Below, piece after piece: positions 5,633-12,236 of a stretch of DNA of 12,236 nucleotides. Source of the stretch: Deltaproteobacteria bacterium (GTDB lineage Bacteria > Desulfobacterota > Desulfarculia > Adiutricales > Adiutricaceae); the NCBI GenBank assembly GCA_031257955.1, contig JAIRNQ010000208.1, positions 1-12,236 on the forward strand, written 5' to 3'. Every line of letters begins with the position of its first letter. The first letter of the stretch is position 1. The translations under genes and the position numbers were made by a program. The notes beneath the pieces are model-generated. The model was given only the letters and a program-made list of their open reading frames with translations. It was not told the DNA's origin and made no database searches.

Positions 5633-5664
5633 AACGGCCAGGCTATCGGGCTTGCCGGGCCGTT
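5633..5664 (-). other. Possible 3'-end hairpin of the RNase E/G gene
   Basis: AACGGCC (5658-5664 read on the - strand) can pair with GGCCGTT (5633-5639) across an 18-nt loop and overlaps the TAA stop. Only a short T stretch follows, so termination would be inefficient at best. Confidence 0.25.
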
Positions 5665-7327
5665 ATTTGGCCCCTTGGGCCCCCGCCGCCTCCGGCGTTG
5701 GTGGAGGGGCTTGGCAGGGCGGGACCGGTTCGATGGCGTAGGCCTCCACGTGGGCGTTTTCGTCGCTTTTGATGGTCACCCGGCGGCCCAAGCGCCGTTC
5801 CAGGTCCTCCAGGGCCGAGCCTTCCTCGAGAATCAGGGCCTTGGTCGAGGAGTGGACGGTCAGGACCAGATCCTGGCCGGGGTAGTCTTGGGCGGCCACT
5901 TCCAGATCCCTAAAGGCCTGGTGGCAGACCGAGGCCGGGGAGAGGAGGAAGCCCTGGCCCTGGCAGTAAAAGCAGGGGCCGCGCATCAGGCGGTCGATGT
6001 TGTCCCGGGTGCGCTTGCGGGTCATTTCTATGAGGCCCAATTCGCTCATGGGCAGGACCTTGGTCTTGGCCTTGTCGTAGCGAAGCACTTCCTTAAGGGC
6101 CTGGGAGACCCTCTCCCGGTTAAATTCCTTGTCCATGTCTATAAAATCTATGACGATTAGCCCACCTATGTTTCTTAGCCTTAACTGGTAGGCTATTTCC
6201 CGGACCGCTTCCAGGTTGGTCTTAAGAATGGTCTCCTCGAGGTTATGCCGGCCCACGTAGCGGCCGGTGTTGACGTCGATGACGGTCAGGGCCTCGGTGG
6301 AATCGATGACCACGTAGCCGCCGCTTTTGAGCCAAACTTTTTTATTGAGGGCCCGGGCCAGATCCGTTTCCACGTTGTGGGCCTCGAAGAGGGGTACCAA
6401 CCCTTCGTAAAGGGAGACGTCCGGGGTCTGCTCCGGGGAAAAGGACGAAAGAAATTTTCTGATTCGCTCAAACTGGCCCCGATCGTCGATGACCAAACGG
6501 TCGACCCGGTCGGTAAAGAGATCCCGGACGGCCTTGAGGGTGGCGTCCAGTTCCTGGTGGACCAGGGCCGGGGCCTGGGATTCGTCGGCCTCGGCTTGGA
6601 TCTTCTGCCAGAGCTGGTCGAGGAAACTGGCCTCGGCCTTGATCTCGTAGTCGGTGGCCCCTTCGGCGGCCGTCCGGGCGATGAAGCCGTTGTCGGCGGG
6701 GAGGGACTCCAATATCTCCCGAAGGCGCTTGCGCTCGTCCTCGTCTTCGATGCGCCGGCTGACCCCCAAATGGTTAACCTTAAACATCAAAACCAGCCGG
6801 CGGCCGGGGATGGACATGTGCGTGGTAACCCGTGCCCCCTTTTGGCCGATGGGCTCTTTCGAGACCTGCACCAGTAGGTCCTGGCCCTCGGAGATTAGCG
6901 ACTCTATGGGCTGGCTGATGGGCCTTTCGGCCGGCGCCCCGCCGGGCCTTAGGCCATCCAGCCCGGGATCGCCCACCAGGCGAGCACCATCGACTCCCAG
7001 ATCGCCGCCGGGCCGTAGGTTATCCTCCTGACCGTCGCCGTTGTCGTCGTCGCCGTTCCCGCTTTGGTTGCCCATCAGCCGGGAGAACTCCTTTTCCGAG
7101 TCGAAGATGTCGTCGACGTAAAGAAAGGCGGCCTTATCCAAGCCGATGTCCACAAAAGCCGCCTGGAGCCCAGGCAGTACCCGGATGACAGTCCCCAGGT
7201 AGATGTTTCCCAACAGCCCGGCCCCCTTGGCCCCGCGCTCAAGCTGGAACTCGACCAAAAGGCCGTTTTCCATCAAGGCGATTCGGGTCTCGTAAGGACG
7301 GTAGTTGATTAGGAGTTCCGAGGTCAT
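5663..7327 (-). CDS. rng: Ribonuclease E/G family endoribonuclease
   Basis: 554 residues, nearer to RNase G than to RNase E in length and lacking the long RNase E tail. The family cuts single-stranded RNA near 5' monophosphate ends in rRNA maturation and mRNA decay. The N-terminus (MTSELLINYRPYETRIALME) is typical, with an S1 domain from about 36 (GNIYLGTVIRVLPGLQAAFVDIG). The catalytic Mg site has D351 in VIDVNTGR and D394 in IVIDFIDM, the same 43-residue spacing as E. coli D303 and D346. The Zn-link cysteines are C452 and C455 (PCFYCQGQG). The S1 domain carries an unusual acidic/Gly-rich insertion at about 86-135. It lies 143 nt downstream of the radical SAM/DUF2344 gene, a neighbourhood seen in many bacteria. 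ATG 7327 has a weak GGCGGGG ribosome site. Separating RNase G from a short RNase E needs phylogeny. Confidence 0.93.
   Translation of the reverse strand: MTSELLINYRPYETRIALMENGLLVEFQLERGAKGAGLLGNIYLGTVIRVLPGLQAAFVDIGLDKAAFLYVDDIFDSEKEFSRLMGNQSGNGDDDNGDGQEDNLRPGGDLGVDGARLVGDPGLDGLRPGGAPAERPISQPIESLISEGQDLLVQVSKEPIGQKGARVTTHMSIPGRRLVLMFKVNHLGVSRRIEDEDERKRLREILESLPADNGFIARTAAEGATDYEIKAEASFLDQLWQKIQAEADESQAPALVHQELDATLKAVRDLFTDRVDRLVIDDRGQFERIRKFLSSFSPEQTPDVSLYEGLVPLFEAHNVETDLARALNKKVWLKSGGYVVIDSTEALTVIDVNTGRYVGRHNLEETILKTNLEAVREIAYQLRLRNIGGLIVIDFIDMDKEFNRERVSQALKEVLRYDKAKTKVLPMSELGLIEMTRKRTRDNIDRLMRGPCFYCQGQGFLLSPASVCHQAFRDLEVAAQDYPGQDLVLTVHSSTKALILEEGSALEDLERRLGRRVTIKSDENAHVEAYAIEPVPPCQAPPPTPEAAGAQGAK
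6920..7072 (-). other. Low-complexity insertion in the S1 domain of the RNase
   Basis: Residues about 86-135 are Gly/Asp-rich (NGDDDNGDGQED, then repeats of the form GDxGVDG, GDPGLDG, LRPGG). In RNase G homologues this S1 loop is usually short. The two LRPGG and two G(D/V)xG(V/L)DG motifs look like an internal duplication. Confidence 0.6.
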
Positions 7328-7470
7328 GGTTTGCCCCGCCTTTGGCTTCCCCCCGGGGCCCAGGCTATGGCCCAGGCCCGGCCAAGGGAGTCAAAACTAC
7401 TGGGTTTTCGGCATCCGGAGGCATGGTGGAAAAGGTCGTGAAATTGAAGCGAAAAAAACGGGAAAAGGGT

Positions 7471-10146
7471 TTAAGGACGCCCCGGGGCGCGCCCTGGGGC
7501 TCGGCCGGAAGGTCGCCTAGGGGCAAGCTTGGCCGTTTGCTTGGCCGTTTGCCCGGCCGGTCGGTTTGGGGGTTTGGGGGTCCCGGCTCGCGGGACCGCG
7601 GTCTCGTCGGTATCCAATATGGTCGCGAGTTTCGTCAGGCGGGCCTTAAAGGTCGGTTCCAGGGACCAGACGATCTTGGCGGTTTCCAAAGGTTTTGGGG
7701 TGCCTTCCAGGCCAATCCTTATGGTCAAAAGAGCCCGGAAGGGGTCCGGGTTCGACGCTTCCCAGATATAATCGTCCAACGGGAAATCCCGCGGACCTCT
7801 CTTAGGATCAGTATAGCTTAAACGGGCCCCCGAAAAAAGTGGAGGGCTAAGGAAAACGGGATCTTGGCTCTCTATTAGCCAACGCGAGGCCAGGGCCCTG
7901 GGCTTGGGGCCCTCGGGCGGCAAGGGGACCAAGCTTTGGAAGGCCAAGCCCTGGGGGAGGCTTATGGCGGACATAAGATCCTCGGTCGGGACAAAGGCCT
8001 TGAGACTAAAGATCAAACACTCGTCCAGGCTGGCTACTCCCAAAGGCAGGGCGGTCAGAAAGGAGACCTTGGGGTGGGGGTGAAAGCCTTGGCTCACGGT
8101 CAGTTCCAGCCCGGCTCGCCTAAAGGAGCGCTTAAAGGACTCGACCATCTCCAAGTGCCCCAACAGGGTCATGGCCCCGTCCTTGGTAAAGCGGGCTAGG
8201 TAACGAAACTCCGTATCCGGTGGGCCTTTTTTTACGACCGTTTTGGTCTGGCCCGGTTCCGTCCCTCCGCCGCCGGTGGAAGTCCCCGGGACCAAAGGCT
8301 CATCCGCTCCCGCTTGGGTCGGGGTCGGCTCAAGGGCGGCGGCCAAGTCTATCTTGGCCGGACCCTGGCAGGCCCCGCAGCCCTGACAGCCGATTTGGCG
8401 GCAGTCGCCGGTGGTTTGGCCGGCCTTGGCCTTGGCCAGTTCGGCCAGAAGATAGTCCCGGTCCGGGCCGCAATCCAGGTGATCCCAAGGCAAAGTCTCG
8501 TCCGGATCCCGGGCCCTGAGAAACTCCCCTTGGTCGAAGCCCAAGTCCTCCATGGCCCCCAGCCAGTGGTCCAGCTTGAAGTGGTCGTTCCAGGCCTCAA
8601 AACGCGCCCCGCGCCTAAAGACCTCCAAGAGTAGCCGGCCCAGTCTCCGATCTCCCCGGGAGAGAAGGCCCTCCACAAAACTTACCCCGGGATCGTTAAA
8701 GCGGACCGTGAGACCCGGCTGGCGGGAGGCTTCCCGGACCAGGTTAAGGCGGGCCTTGATGGTCCCCACGTCCGAGCCCGGTTCCCACTGGAAGGGGGTG
8801 TGGGCTTTGGGGGTGAAGTGGGCCAAGCCCACGTTGATCCTGGCCTTGGAGAGGCGCTTTATTTGTTTGCTTAAGTTTACGATGGCCCTTAGATCGTCGT
8901 CGGTCTCGGTCGGAAGGCCGGCCATGAAGTAAAGCTTTAGGGTGTTCCAGCCCAAGTCGAAGGCAATTTTGGCCGCCTGAAAAATGTCTTCCTCGGTAAG
9001 GTCTTTGTTTATTACCGCCCGTAGCCTTTCGGTCCCGGCCTCGGGGGCCAAGGTGAAGCCGGTCTTGCGGACCCTTTTGATTTGCCTGGCCAAGCCTTTG
9101 GAAAGGCTCTTAACCCTTAGGGAGGGGAGCGAGAGCGAGACCGAGCTCCGGGCGTGCCGGTCCATGAAGCCCTCGACCATGGCCTCGATCTGGCTGTGGT
9201 CCCCGGCGGAGAGCGACAGAAAGGCCGCCTCGTCTTGGCCGGTGAAGTCCAAATTTTTTTGGATGAGCTCCAGGACCTCCCCGGCCGTCCGTTCCCGGAC
9301 CGGCCGATAGAGAAAGCCGGCTTGGCAAAAGCGGCAGCCCCGGGAGCAGCCCCGGCCGATCTCGACAACCACCCGGTCGTGGACGGGCTTTACCAGGGGC
9401 GAGATCTGGCAATCGGGGAAGGGCGCGCCCTTTAGGCTCGGGGCCACGGCCCTGACCACCTGGCCATGGCCCGGTTTCTTGGGCTCAATGGCCACCAACC
9501 GGCCCCGTTCGTAGACGGGCCTGAAAAGCGAAGGCGCGTAGACCCCGGGCCTTCCGGCCAAACGGTCGAAAAGCTCGCCCTTGGGGGCCTTTTCCTTGCG
9601 CCAGTTTTTAATGATCTCCAAATCTTCCATGAAAGAGGCCTCGGCGTCCCCCAGGAAGAATATGTCAAAAAAATCGGCCAAGGGCTCGGGGTTTGAGGCC
9701 CCGGGGCCTCCCCCGGCCACCAAGGGCGCGTCCTGGCCCCTCTCGGCGGCCAGCGGGTTTAGGCCGGCCAGATCGAGCATGTTCAGTATATTGGTGTAGC
9801 CCATCTCGTATTGGAGGGAGAAGCCGATCAGGTCGAAATCCCCAACCGGTCTAGCCGATTCCAAACTGACCAAAGGGCGCCCAGAGGCTCGAAGCTTTTC
9901 CTCCAGGTCCAGCCAGGGAGCGTAGACCCTCTCGGCGCTAAAGCCCCGCCGCCCGTTAATCATGTGGTATAGGATTTTGTGGCCCAGGTGACTGTGGGCG
10001 ATCTCGTAGAGATCGGGAAAGGCCAGGGCCACCCTAAAGAGGCCCCCGGAGGCGTCCGGGCTAAGGTTGGCCTTGGCCCCAAGCTCCAGCCCCAAATAAC
10101 GGGCCGGTTTTTCTAAGCCCAGCCAAAATTCGGCGTCAAAAGTCAA
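7471..10146 (-). CDS. B12-type radical SAM protein fused to DUF2344
   Basis: 891 residues from TTG 10146, giving MTFDAEFWLGLEKPARYLG; the family normally opens near KPARYIG. The frame runs on to a TTG at 10275, but that sits at the predicted transcription start of the TATAAT at 10282-10287. TTG 10146 also has GAGG 9 nt upstream. The N-terminal part (VALAFPDLYEIAHSHLGHKILY) is a B12-binding-like domain. The radical SAM [4Fe-4S] motif is C267-x3-C271-x2-C274 (GCSRGCRFC). A second cysteine set, C582, C587, C590, C593 (DCRQIGCQGCGAC), lies before the DUF2344 domain, which starts near residue 645 (TEFRYLARF). This is the known TIGR03960-TIGR03936 fusion, often next to the RNase E/G gene; substrate not established here. 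The last 40 residues are a basic, repetitive tail (QTAKQTAK, GRAPGRAPGRP). Confidence 0.92.
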   Translation of the reverse strand: MTFDAEFWLGLEKPARYLGLELGAKANLSPDASGGLFRVALAFPDLYEIAHSHLGHKILYHMINGRRGFSAERVYAPWLDLEEKLRASGRPLVSLESARPVGDFDLIGFSLQYEMGYTNILNMLDLAGLNPLAAERGQDAPLVAGGGPGASNPEPLADFFDIFFLGDAEASFMEDLEIIKNWRKEKAPKGELFDRLAGRPGVYAPSLFRPVYERGRLVAIEPKKPGHGQVVRAVAPSLKGAPFPDCQISPLVKPVHDRVVVEIGRGCSRGCRFCQAGFLYRPVRERTAGEVLELIQKNLDFTGQDEAAFLSLSAGDHSQIEAMVEGFMDRHARSSVSLSLPSLRVKSLSKGLARQIKRVRKTGFTLAPEAGTERLRAVINKDLTEEDIFQAAKIAFDLGWNTLKLYFMAGLPTETDDDLRAIVNLSKQIKRLSKARINVGLAHFTPKAHTPFQWEPGSDVGTIKARLNLVREASRQPGLTVRFNDPGVSFVEGLLSRGDRRLGRLLLEVFRRGARFEAWNDHFKLDHWLGAMEDLGFDQGEFLRARDPDETLPWDHLDCGPDRDYLLAELAKAKAGQTTGDCRQIGCQGCGACQGPAKIDLAAALEPTPTQAGADEPLVPGTSTGGGGTEPGQTKTVVKKGPPDTEFRYLARFTKDGAMTLLGHLEMVESFKRSFRRAGLELTVSQGFHPHPKVSFLTALPLGVASLDECLIFSLKAFVPTEDLMSAISLPQGLAFQSLVPLPPEGPKPRALASRWLIESQDPVFLSPPLFSGARLSYTDPKRGPRDFPLDDYIWEASNPDPFRALLTIRIGLEGTPKPLETAKIVWSLEPTFKARLTKLATILDTDETAVPRAGTPKPPNRPAGQTAKQTAKLAPRRPSGRAPGRAPGRP

Positions 10147-10281
10147 AACAAAAAACCTCGAAACCTCGATAAAAAAAACCCAATCGCCCCCGACGGTATC
10201 CGCCGGCGGCGCCTGCCAAAGGCGTCCTCGCCGGCCGCCCGCCCGCTTGGCCCAAAACCTACCGGCTTCGGCCAAGGGCCC

Positions 10282-10287
10282 ATTATA
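10282..10287 (-). promoter_or_regulatory. TATAAT -10 box for the radical SAM/RNase unit
   Basis: Perfect TATAAT on the - strand. The -35 zone (about 10305-10310) is GGGAAA, far from consensus. Transcription would begin near 10275, leaving a leader of about 130 nt before the TTG start at 10146. It lies just downstream of the pyrF terminator, as expected for a new transcription unit. Confidence 0.45.
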
Positions 10288-10320
10288 ACCCGCCCGGCGA
10301 GATTTTTCCCGACCCCAAAG

Positions 10321-10352
10321 AAAAAAGCCTCCCGCCGGCCGGGCCGGCGGGA
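10321..10352 (-). terminator. Rho-independent terminator of pyrF
   Basis: On the - strand a 9-bp GC stem TCCCGCCGG-CCCGG-CCGGCGGGA (10330-10352) is followed by GGC and six T residues (10326-10321). It begins about 40 nt after the pyrF stop and separates pyrF from the radical SAM unit. Confidence 0.92.
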
Positions 10353-10392
10353 AGCTTGGGAAAGGCGGTGGTTTTGGGAGGCCGGTGAGGCG

Positions 10393-11193
10393 TCAGTCGC
10401 CGGAGACCAGTTCGTTCGAGAGGGCCTTAAGGGCGGCGTCGATTTCTTCCAGGATCCGGTCGCAGGCCTCGGCCGGGTCCGGGGCGTCTCGGATGGGCCG
10501 CCCAATGACCAGCAGATCGGATCCGGCGGCCAAGGCCGATCCCACCGTGCCCACCCGTTTTTGGTCGTCGTTGGCCACTTGGCCCCAGTCGGGCCTGATA
10601 CCCGGGGTGACCAGAAGCGGGGCCGGTCCGAAGCGGGCCCTCAGATCGGCCGTTTCCAGGCAAGAACAGACCAACCCGCCGCAGCCGGCGATCAGGGCCC
10701 TCTGGGCCAGACGGGCGGCGTAGAGGCCGGGTTTTCGGTACTCTTCGGTTAACTCGTCCAGAGAGGAAGGGTCCAGGCTGGTCAGAAGGGTTACCCCCAA
10801 CACGGTCGTTTGGCCGGCCTTGGCCGCCGCCGCTTTCATCATTTCCAGCCCGCCTTGGGCGTGGACGGTCAAGAGATCGACCTTCAAGGCCTTGGCCGAC
10901 TCGGCGGCCCGGCCCACGGTGGCTGGGATGTCGTGGAGCTTAAGATCCAAAAATATCCCGGCCTCGGGCGAAGCCTGGCGCAGGTCGCTCAAGAGGGACG
11001 GGCCTTCGGACACGAAAAGCTCCAGTCCCACCTTAAAGAAACCCACTTTGCCGGCCAGGGCCTTGGCCAAGGCCAAGGCCCTGGCCCGGTCGGGAACGTC
11101 CAGGGGTAGGGCCAACCGTTTGGCCGGGTCGGCCGATTCCCTTATGGTTTGGGCTAGCACTCGATTATCCTTAGGCTTGGCGCCGTCACTCAT
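10393..11193 (-). CDS. pyrF: Orotidine 5'-phosphate decarboxylase
   Basis: 266 residues. It decarboxylates OMP to UMP, the last step of de novo pyrimidine synthesis, as a cytoplasmic TIM-barrel dimer. The sequence shows LALPLDVPD (27-35), FFKVGLELF with K54 (52-60), the catalytic DLKLHD (83-88, the DxKxxD motif), VTPGIRPDW (195-203), DQKRVGT (210-216) and the phosphate-binding GRPIRDA (231-237). This matches the short bacterial PyrF group. About 25 residues before LALPLDV are extra compared with typical members. ATG 11193 overlaps the preceding gene by 8 nt with no strong ribosome site, so re-initiation from that gene is likely; an in-frame GTG at 11160 is a possible shorter start. A strong terminator lies just downstream. 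Confidence 0.95.
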   Translation of the reverse strand: MSDGAKPKDNRVLAQTIRESADPAKRLALPLDVPDRARALALAKALAGKVGFFKVGLELFVSEGPSLLSDLRQASPEAGIFLDLKLHDIPATVGRAAESAKALKVDLLTVHAQGGLEMMKAAAAKAGQTTVLGVTLLTSLDPSSLDELTEEYRKPGLYAARLAQRALIAGCGGLVCSCLETADLRARFGPAPLLVTPGIRPDWGQVANDDQKRVGTVGSALAAGSDLLVIGRPIRDAPDPAEACDRILEEIDAALKALSNELVSGD

Positions 11194-12236
11194 CGTCGAG
11201 ATCGTCGAGCAAATCTTGCCCCAGATCCATGGAATCCGATTCGGCGATGTCCAGAGAGTCGTCGTCGGGGATCTCGAAATCGCTTAAGGCGTCCAGATCC
11301 TCGTCGGCCACCCTGGCCTCTTCCATGACCGCCGGCGGGACCAGGAAGGTCTCGCCCGGGGCGGCGGCGACTTGCGGTTTAAGGTCCCCGGTGGATTCCA
11401 AGGTCTGACGAATCTTCTGGACCGTGGGATCGCTTACCTGGGGTGGCAGGGAAGGCAGTTCCGGGGAAACCGAAGGCGGCCTTTGTCCCGGCGGTGGGGG
11501 CGGGGGCGGCGAAAACGTGTCGTCCTCCAAGAGATTCACGCCATTCGGGCCCTGGCTTAAGGTTGAGACCTCCACCGGGGGCTCCATGGTGTCGTCGGGC
11601 TCCAACATGACCTCCGGCTCGTCCAGATCCGGCTCGACCTCGGGCATGGGTTCCGGCATGGGCGGTGGCGGCGGCGGGGCCGGTCTCTGGGCCGTCAATT
11701 CCGGGGCCAAGGGCGCTCCCAACGGCGGCGCCCCGCCTCCCAACGGCGGCGCCCCGCCTCCCAAAGGCGGCGGCCCGGCCAAAGGCGGAGGCCCGGCCAA
11801 AGGCGGCGCCCCACCTCCCAAAGGCGGTGTCCCACCGCCCAAAGGCGGCGCCCCGCCCGCCAACGGTGGCGGACCAGCCAAAGGCGGCGGCCCGGCCAGC
11901 GGCGGGGGACCCGCCAAAGGCGGAGGCTCTACGGGAGGCGGACCCAATGGCGGGGGACCAACCGGGGGAGGCCCCAAGGGTGGCGGCGCCATCGATGGAG
12001 CGCCAAAAGTTCCGCCCTGCTGGCCGCCTTGGGGACCGCCAAACTGGCCGCCTTGCGGAGCGCCTTGGGGACCGCCGAATTGGCCGCCCTGCGGGCTGCC
12101 TTGGGGACCGCCAAACTGGCCGCCTTGCGGAGCGCCTTGGGGACCGCCAAACTGGCCGCCTTGCGGAGCGCCTTGGGGACCGCCGAATTGGCCGCCCTGC
12201 TGGCCGCCTTGGGGACCGCCAAACTGGCCGCCTTGC
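11186..12236 (-). CDS. Repetitive Gly/Gln/Pro-rich protein with acidic C-terminus (5' partial)
   Basis: The frame is open to the right edge, so the start lies outside; the ATG at 11992 is internal to the repeat region. Reading inwards, at least six 12-residue units of the form QGGQFGGPQGAP come first. About 95 residues of PPPLGPPPV, PPPLAG and GGAPPLGG repeats follow, then a Pro/acidic linker (EPMPEVEPDLDEPEVMLEP). The strongly acidic C-terminus (DALSDFEIPDDDSLDIAESD to DDLDDE) ends with no visible membrane segment. The whole visible part looks disordered. I cannot name a family; any folded domain must lie upstream of the window. Proline/glycine-rich linkers of this kind also occur in zinc-ribbon or FHA-type regulatory proteins and surface proteins, but nothing here selects one. 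Its stop overlaps the pyrF start by 8 nt, so it leads the pyrF unit. Confidence 0.7.
   Translation of the reverse strand, partial: QGGQFGGPQGGQQGGQFGGPQGAPQGGQFGGPQGAPQGGQFGGPQGSPQGGQFGGPQGAPQGGQFGGPQGGQQGGTFGAPSMAPPPLGPPPVGPPPLGPPPVEPPPLAGPPPLAGPPPLAGPPPLAGGAPPLGGGTPPLGGGAPPLAGPPPLAGPPPLGGGAPPLGGGAPPLGAPLAPELTAQRPAPPPPPPMPEPMPEVEPDLDEPEVMLEPDDTMEPPVEVSTLSQGPNGVNLLEDDTFSPPPPPPPGQRPPSVSPELPSLPPQVSDPTVQKIRQTLESTGDLKPQVAAAPGETFLVPPAVMEEARVADEDLDALSDFEIPDDDSLDIAESDSMDLGQDLLDDLDDE
11710..11992 (-). repeat. Pro/Gly coding repeats (PPPLAG, GGAPPLGG)
   Basis: Degenerate repeats of 15-24 bp coding PPPLG, PPPLAG and GGAPPLGG. The CCCAACGGCGGCGCCCCGCC motif recurs exactly around 11727-11760, and close variants such as AAAGGCGG recur throughout. 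They form the second, separate low-complexity block of the partial protein. Confidence 0.8.
12020..12235 (-). repeat. Six tandem 36-bp coding repeats running off the right edge
   Basis: Six contiguous 36-bp units coding QGGQFGGPQG followed by AP, SP or GQ. Copies alternate between two codon versions (CAGTTT and CAATTC for Gln-Phe). They abut without spacers and stay in frame; the array continues beyond the window. Confidence 0.92.

Larger units (their letters stand above)
5341..5662 (-). other. 322-nt intergenic region / leader of the secB-like unit
   Basis: No gene is supported here; open frames on either strand lack any protein-like pattern. Read on the - strand it holds a possible 3' hairpin for the RNase gene (5633-5664), an inverted repeat (5610-5630), an extended -10 box (5602-5610), and a GC-rich CCCCGCGGGG palindrome followed shortly by TTTTT (around 5554-5579). 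A CCTCCC/GGGAGG hairpin lies near 5488-5503, two direct copies of AAGGTATC at 5399-5425, and a hairpin covering the ribosome site of the secB-like gene (5350-5366). An untranslated leader of about 255 nt is implied. Confidence 0.5.

Noticed and set aside
5675..6877. + strand open frames opposite the RNase gene
   Set aside because: Antisense shadows of a gene with all catalytic residues in place.
7364..7394. Separate promoter for the RNase gene (TTGACT at 7389-7394 on the - strand)
   Set aside because: The matching -10 position reads CATAGC or CCATAG, only about half consensus; too weak to list as a feature.

Overview
The window is GC-rich and densely coded. It looks like chromosome of a Gram-negative (LPS-making) bacterium. 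A Kdo transferase implies an outer membrane. The set of SecB-like chaperone, RNase E/G and a fused B12-type radical SAM/DUF2344 protein would fit a deltaproteobacterium (Desulfobacterota), but that placement is an inference from gene content only. I see no mobile element, CRISPR array, tRNA or rRNA.

Layout. (1) Positions 2-1797, + strand: two adjacent paralogous membrane proteins of the DUF4870/Tic20-like type, each with a long Gly/Gln/Pro-rich repetitive N-terminal tail; the first is cut by the left edge. (2) Positions 1841-1868: a bidirectional terminator between convergent units. (3) Positions 1942-5340, - strand: a tight unit in the order secB-like, waaA (kdtA), a membrane-anchored DUF3298-like protein and rsmD, with start/stop overlaps of 13 and 4 nt. 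It has a 260-nt leader and a candidate extended -10 promoter near 5602. (4) Positions 5663-10146, - strand: a radical SAM/DUF2344 fusion followed by an RNase E/G family ribonuclease, behind a TATAAT box at 10282-10287. (5) Positions 10393-12236, - strand: pyrF, overlapped by the 3' end of a gene for a highly repetitive Gly/Gln/Pro-rich protein with an acidic C-terminus, cut by the right edge. A strong terminator at 10321-10352 closes this unit.

Most of the window is housekeeping: lipid A-Kdo assembly, rRNA methylation, RNA processing, a tRNA or cofactor type radical SAM enzyme and pyrimidine synthesis. What stands out is three separate genes with near-perfect in-frame tandem repeats coding for GQ/GP-rich, intrinsically disordered sequence. 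Two of them use a 36-bp (12-residue) unit around a G-Q-F core. Smaller insertions of simple sequence also sit inside otherwise conserved enzymes (the WaaA homologue, the RNase E/G homologue, the radical SAM C-terminus). This suggests a genome prone to repeat expansion. I found no convincing novel multi-gene defence or metabolic system; the repeat-tailed membrane protein pair is the best candidate for something undescribed.
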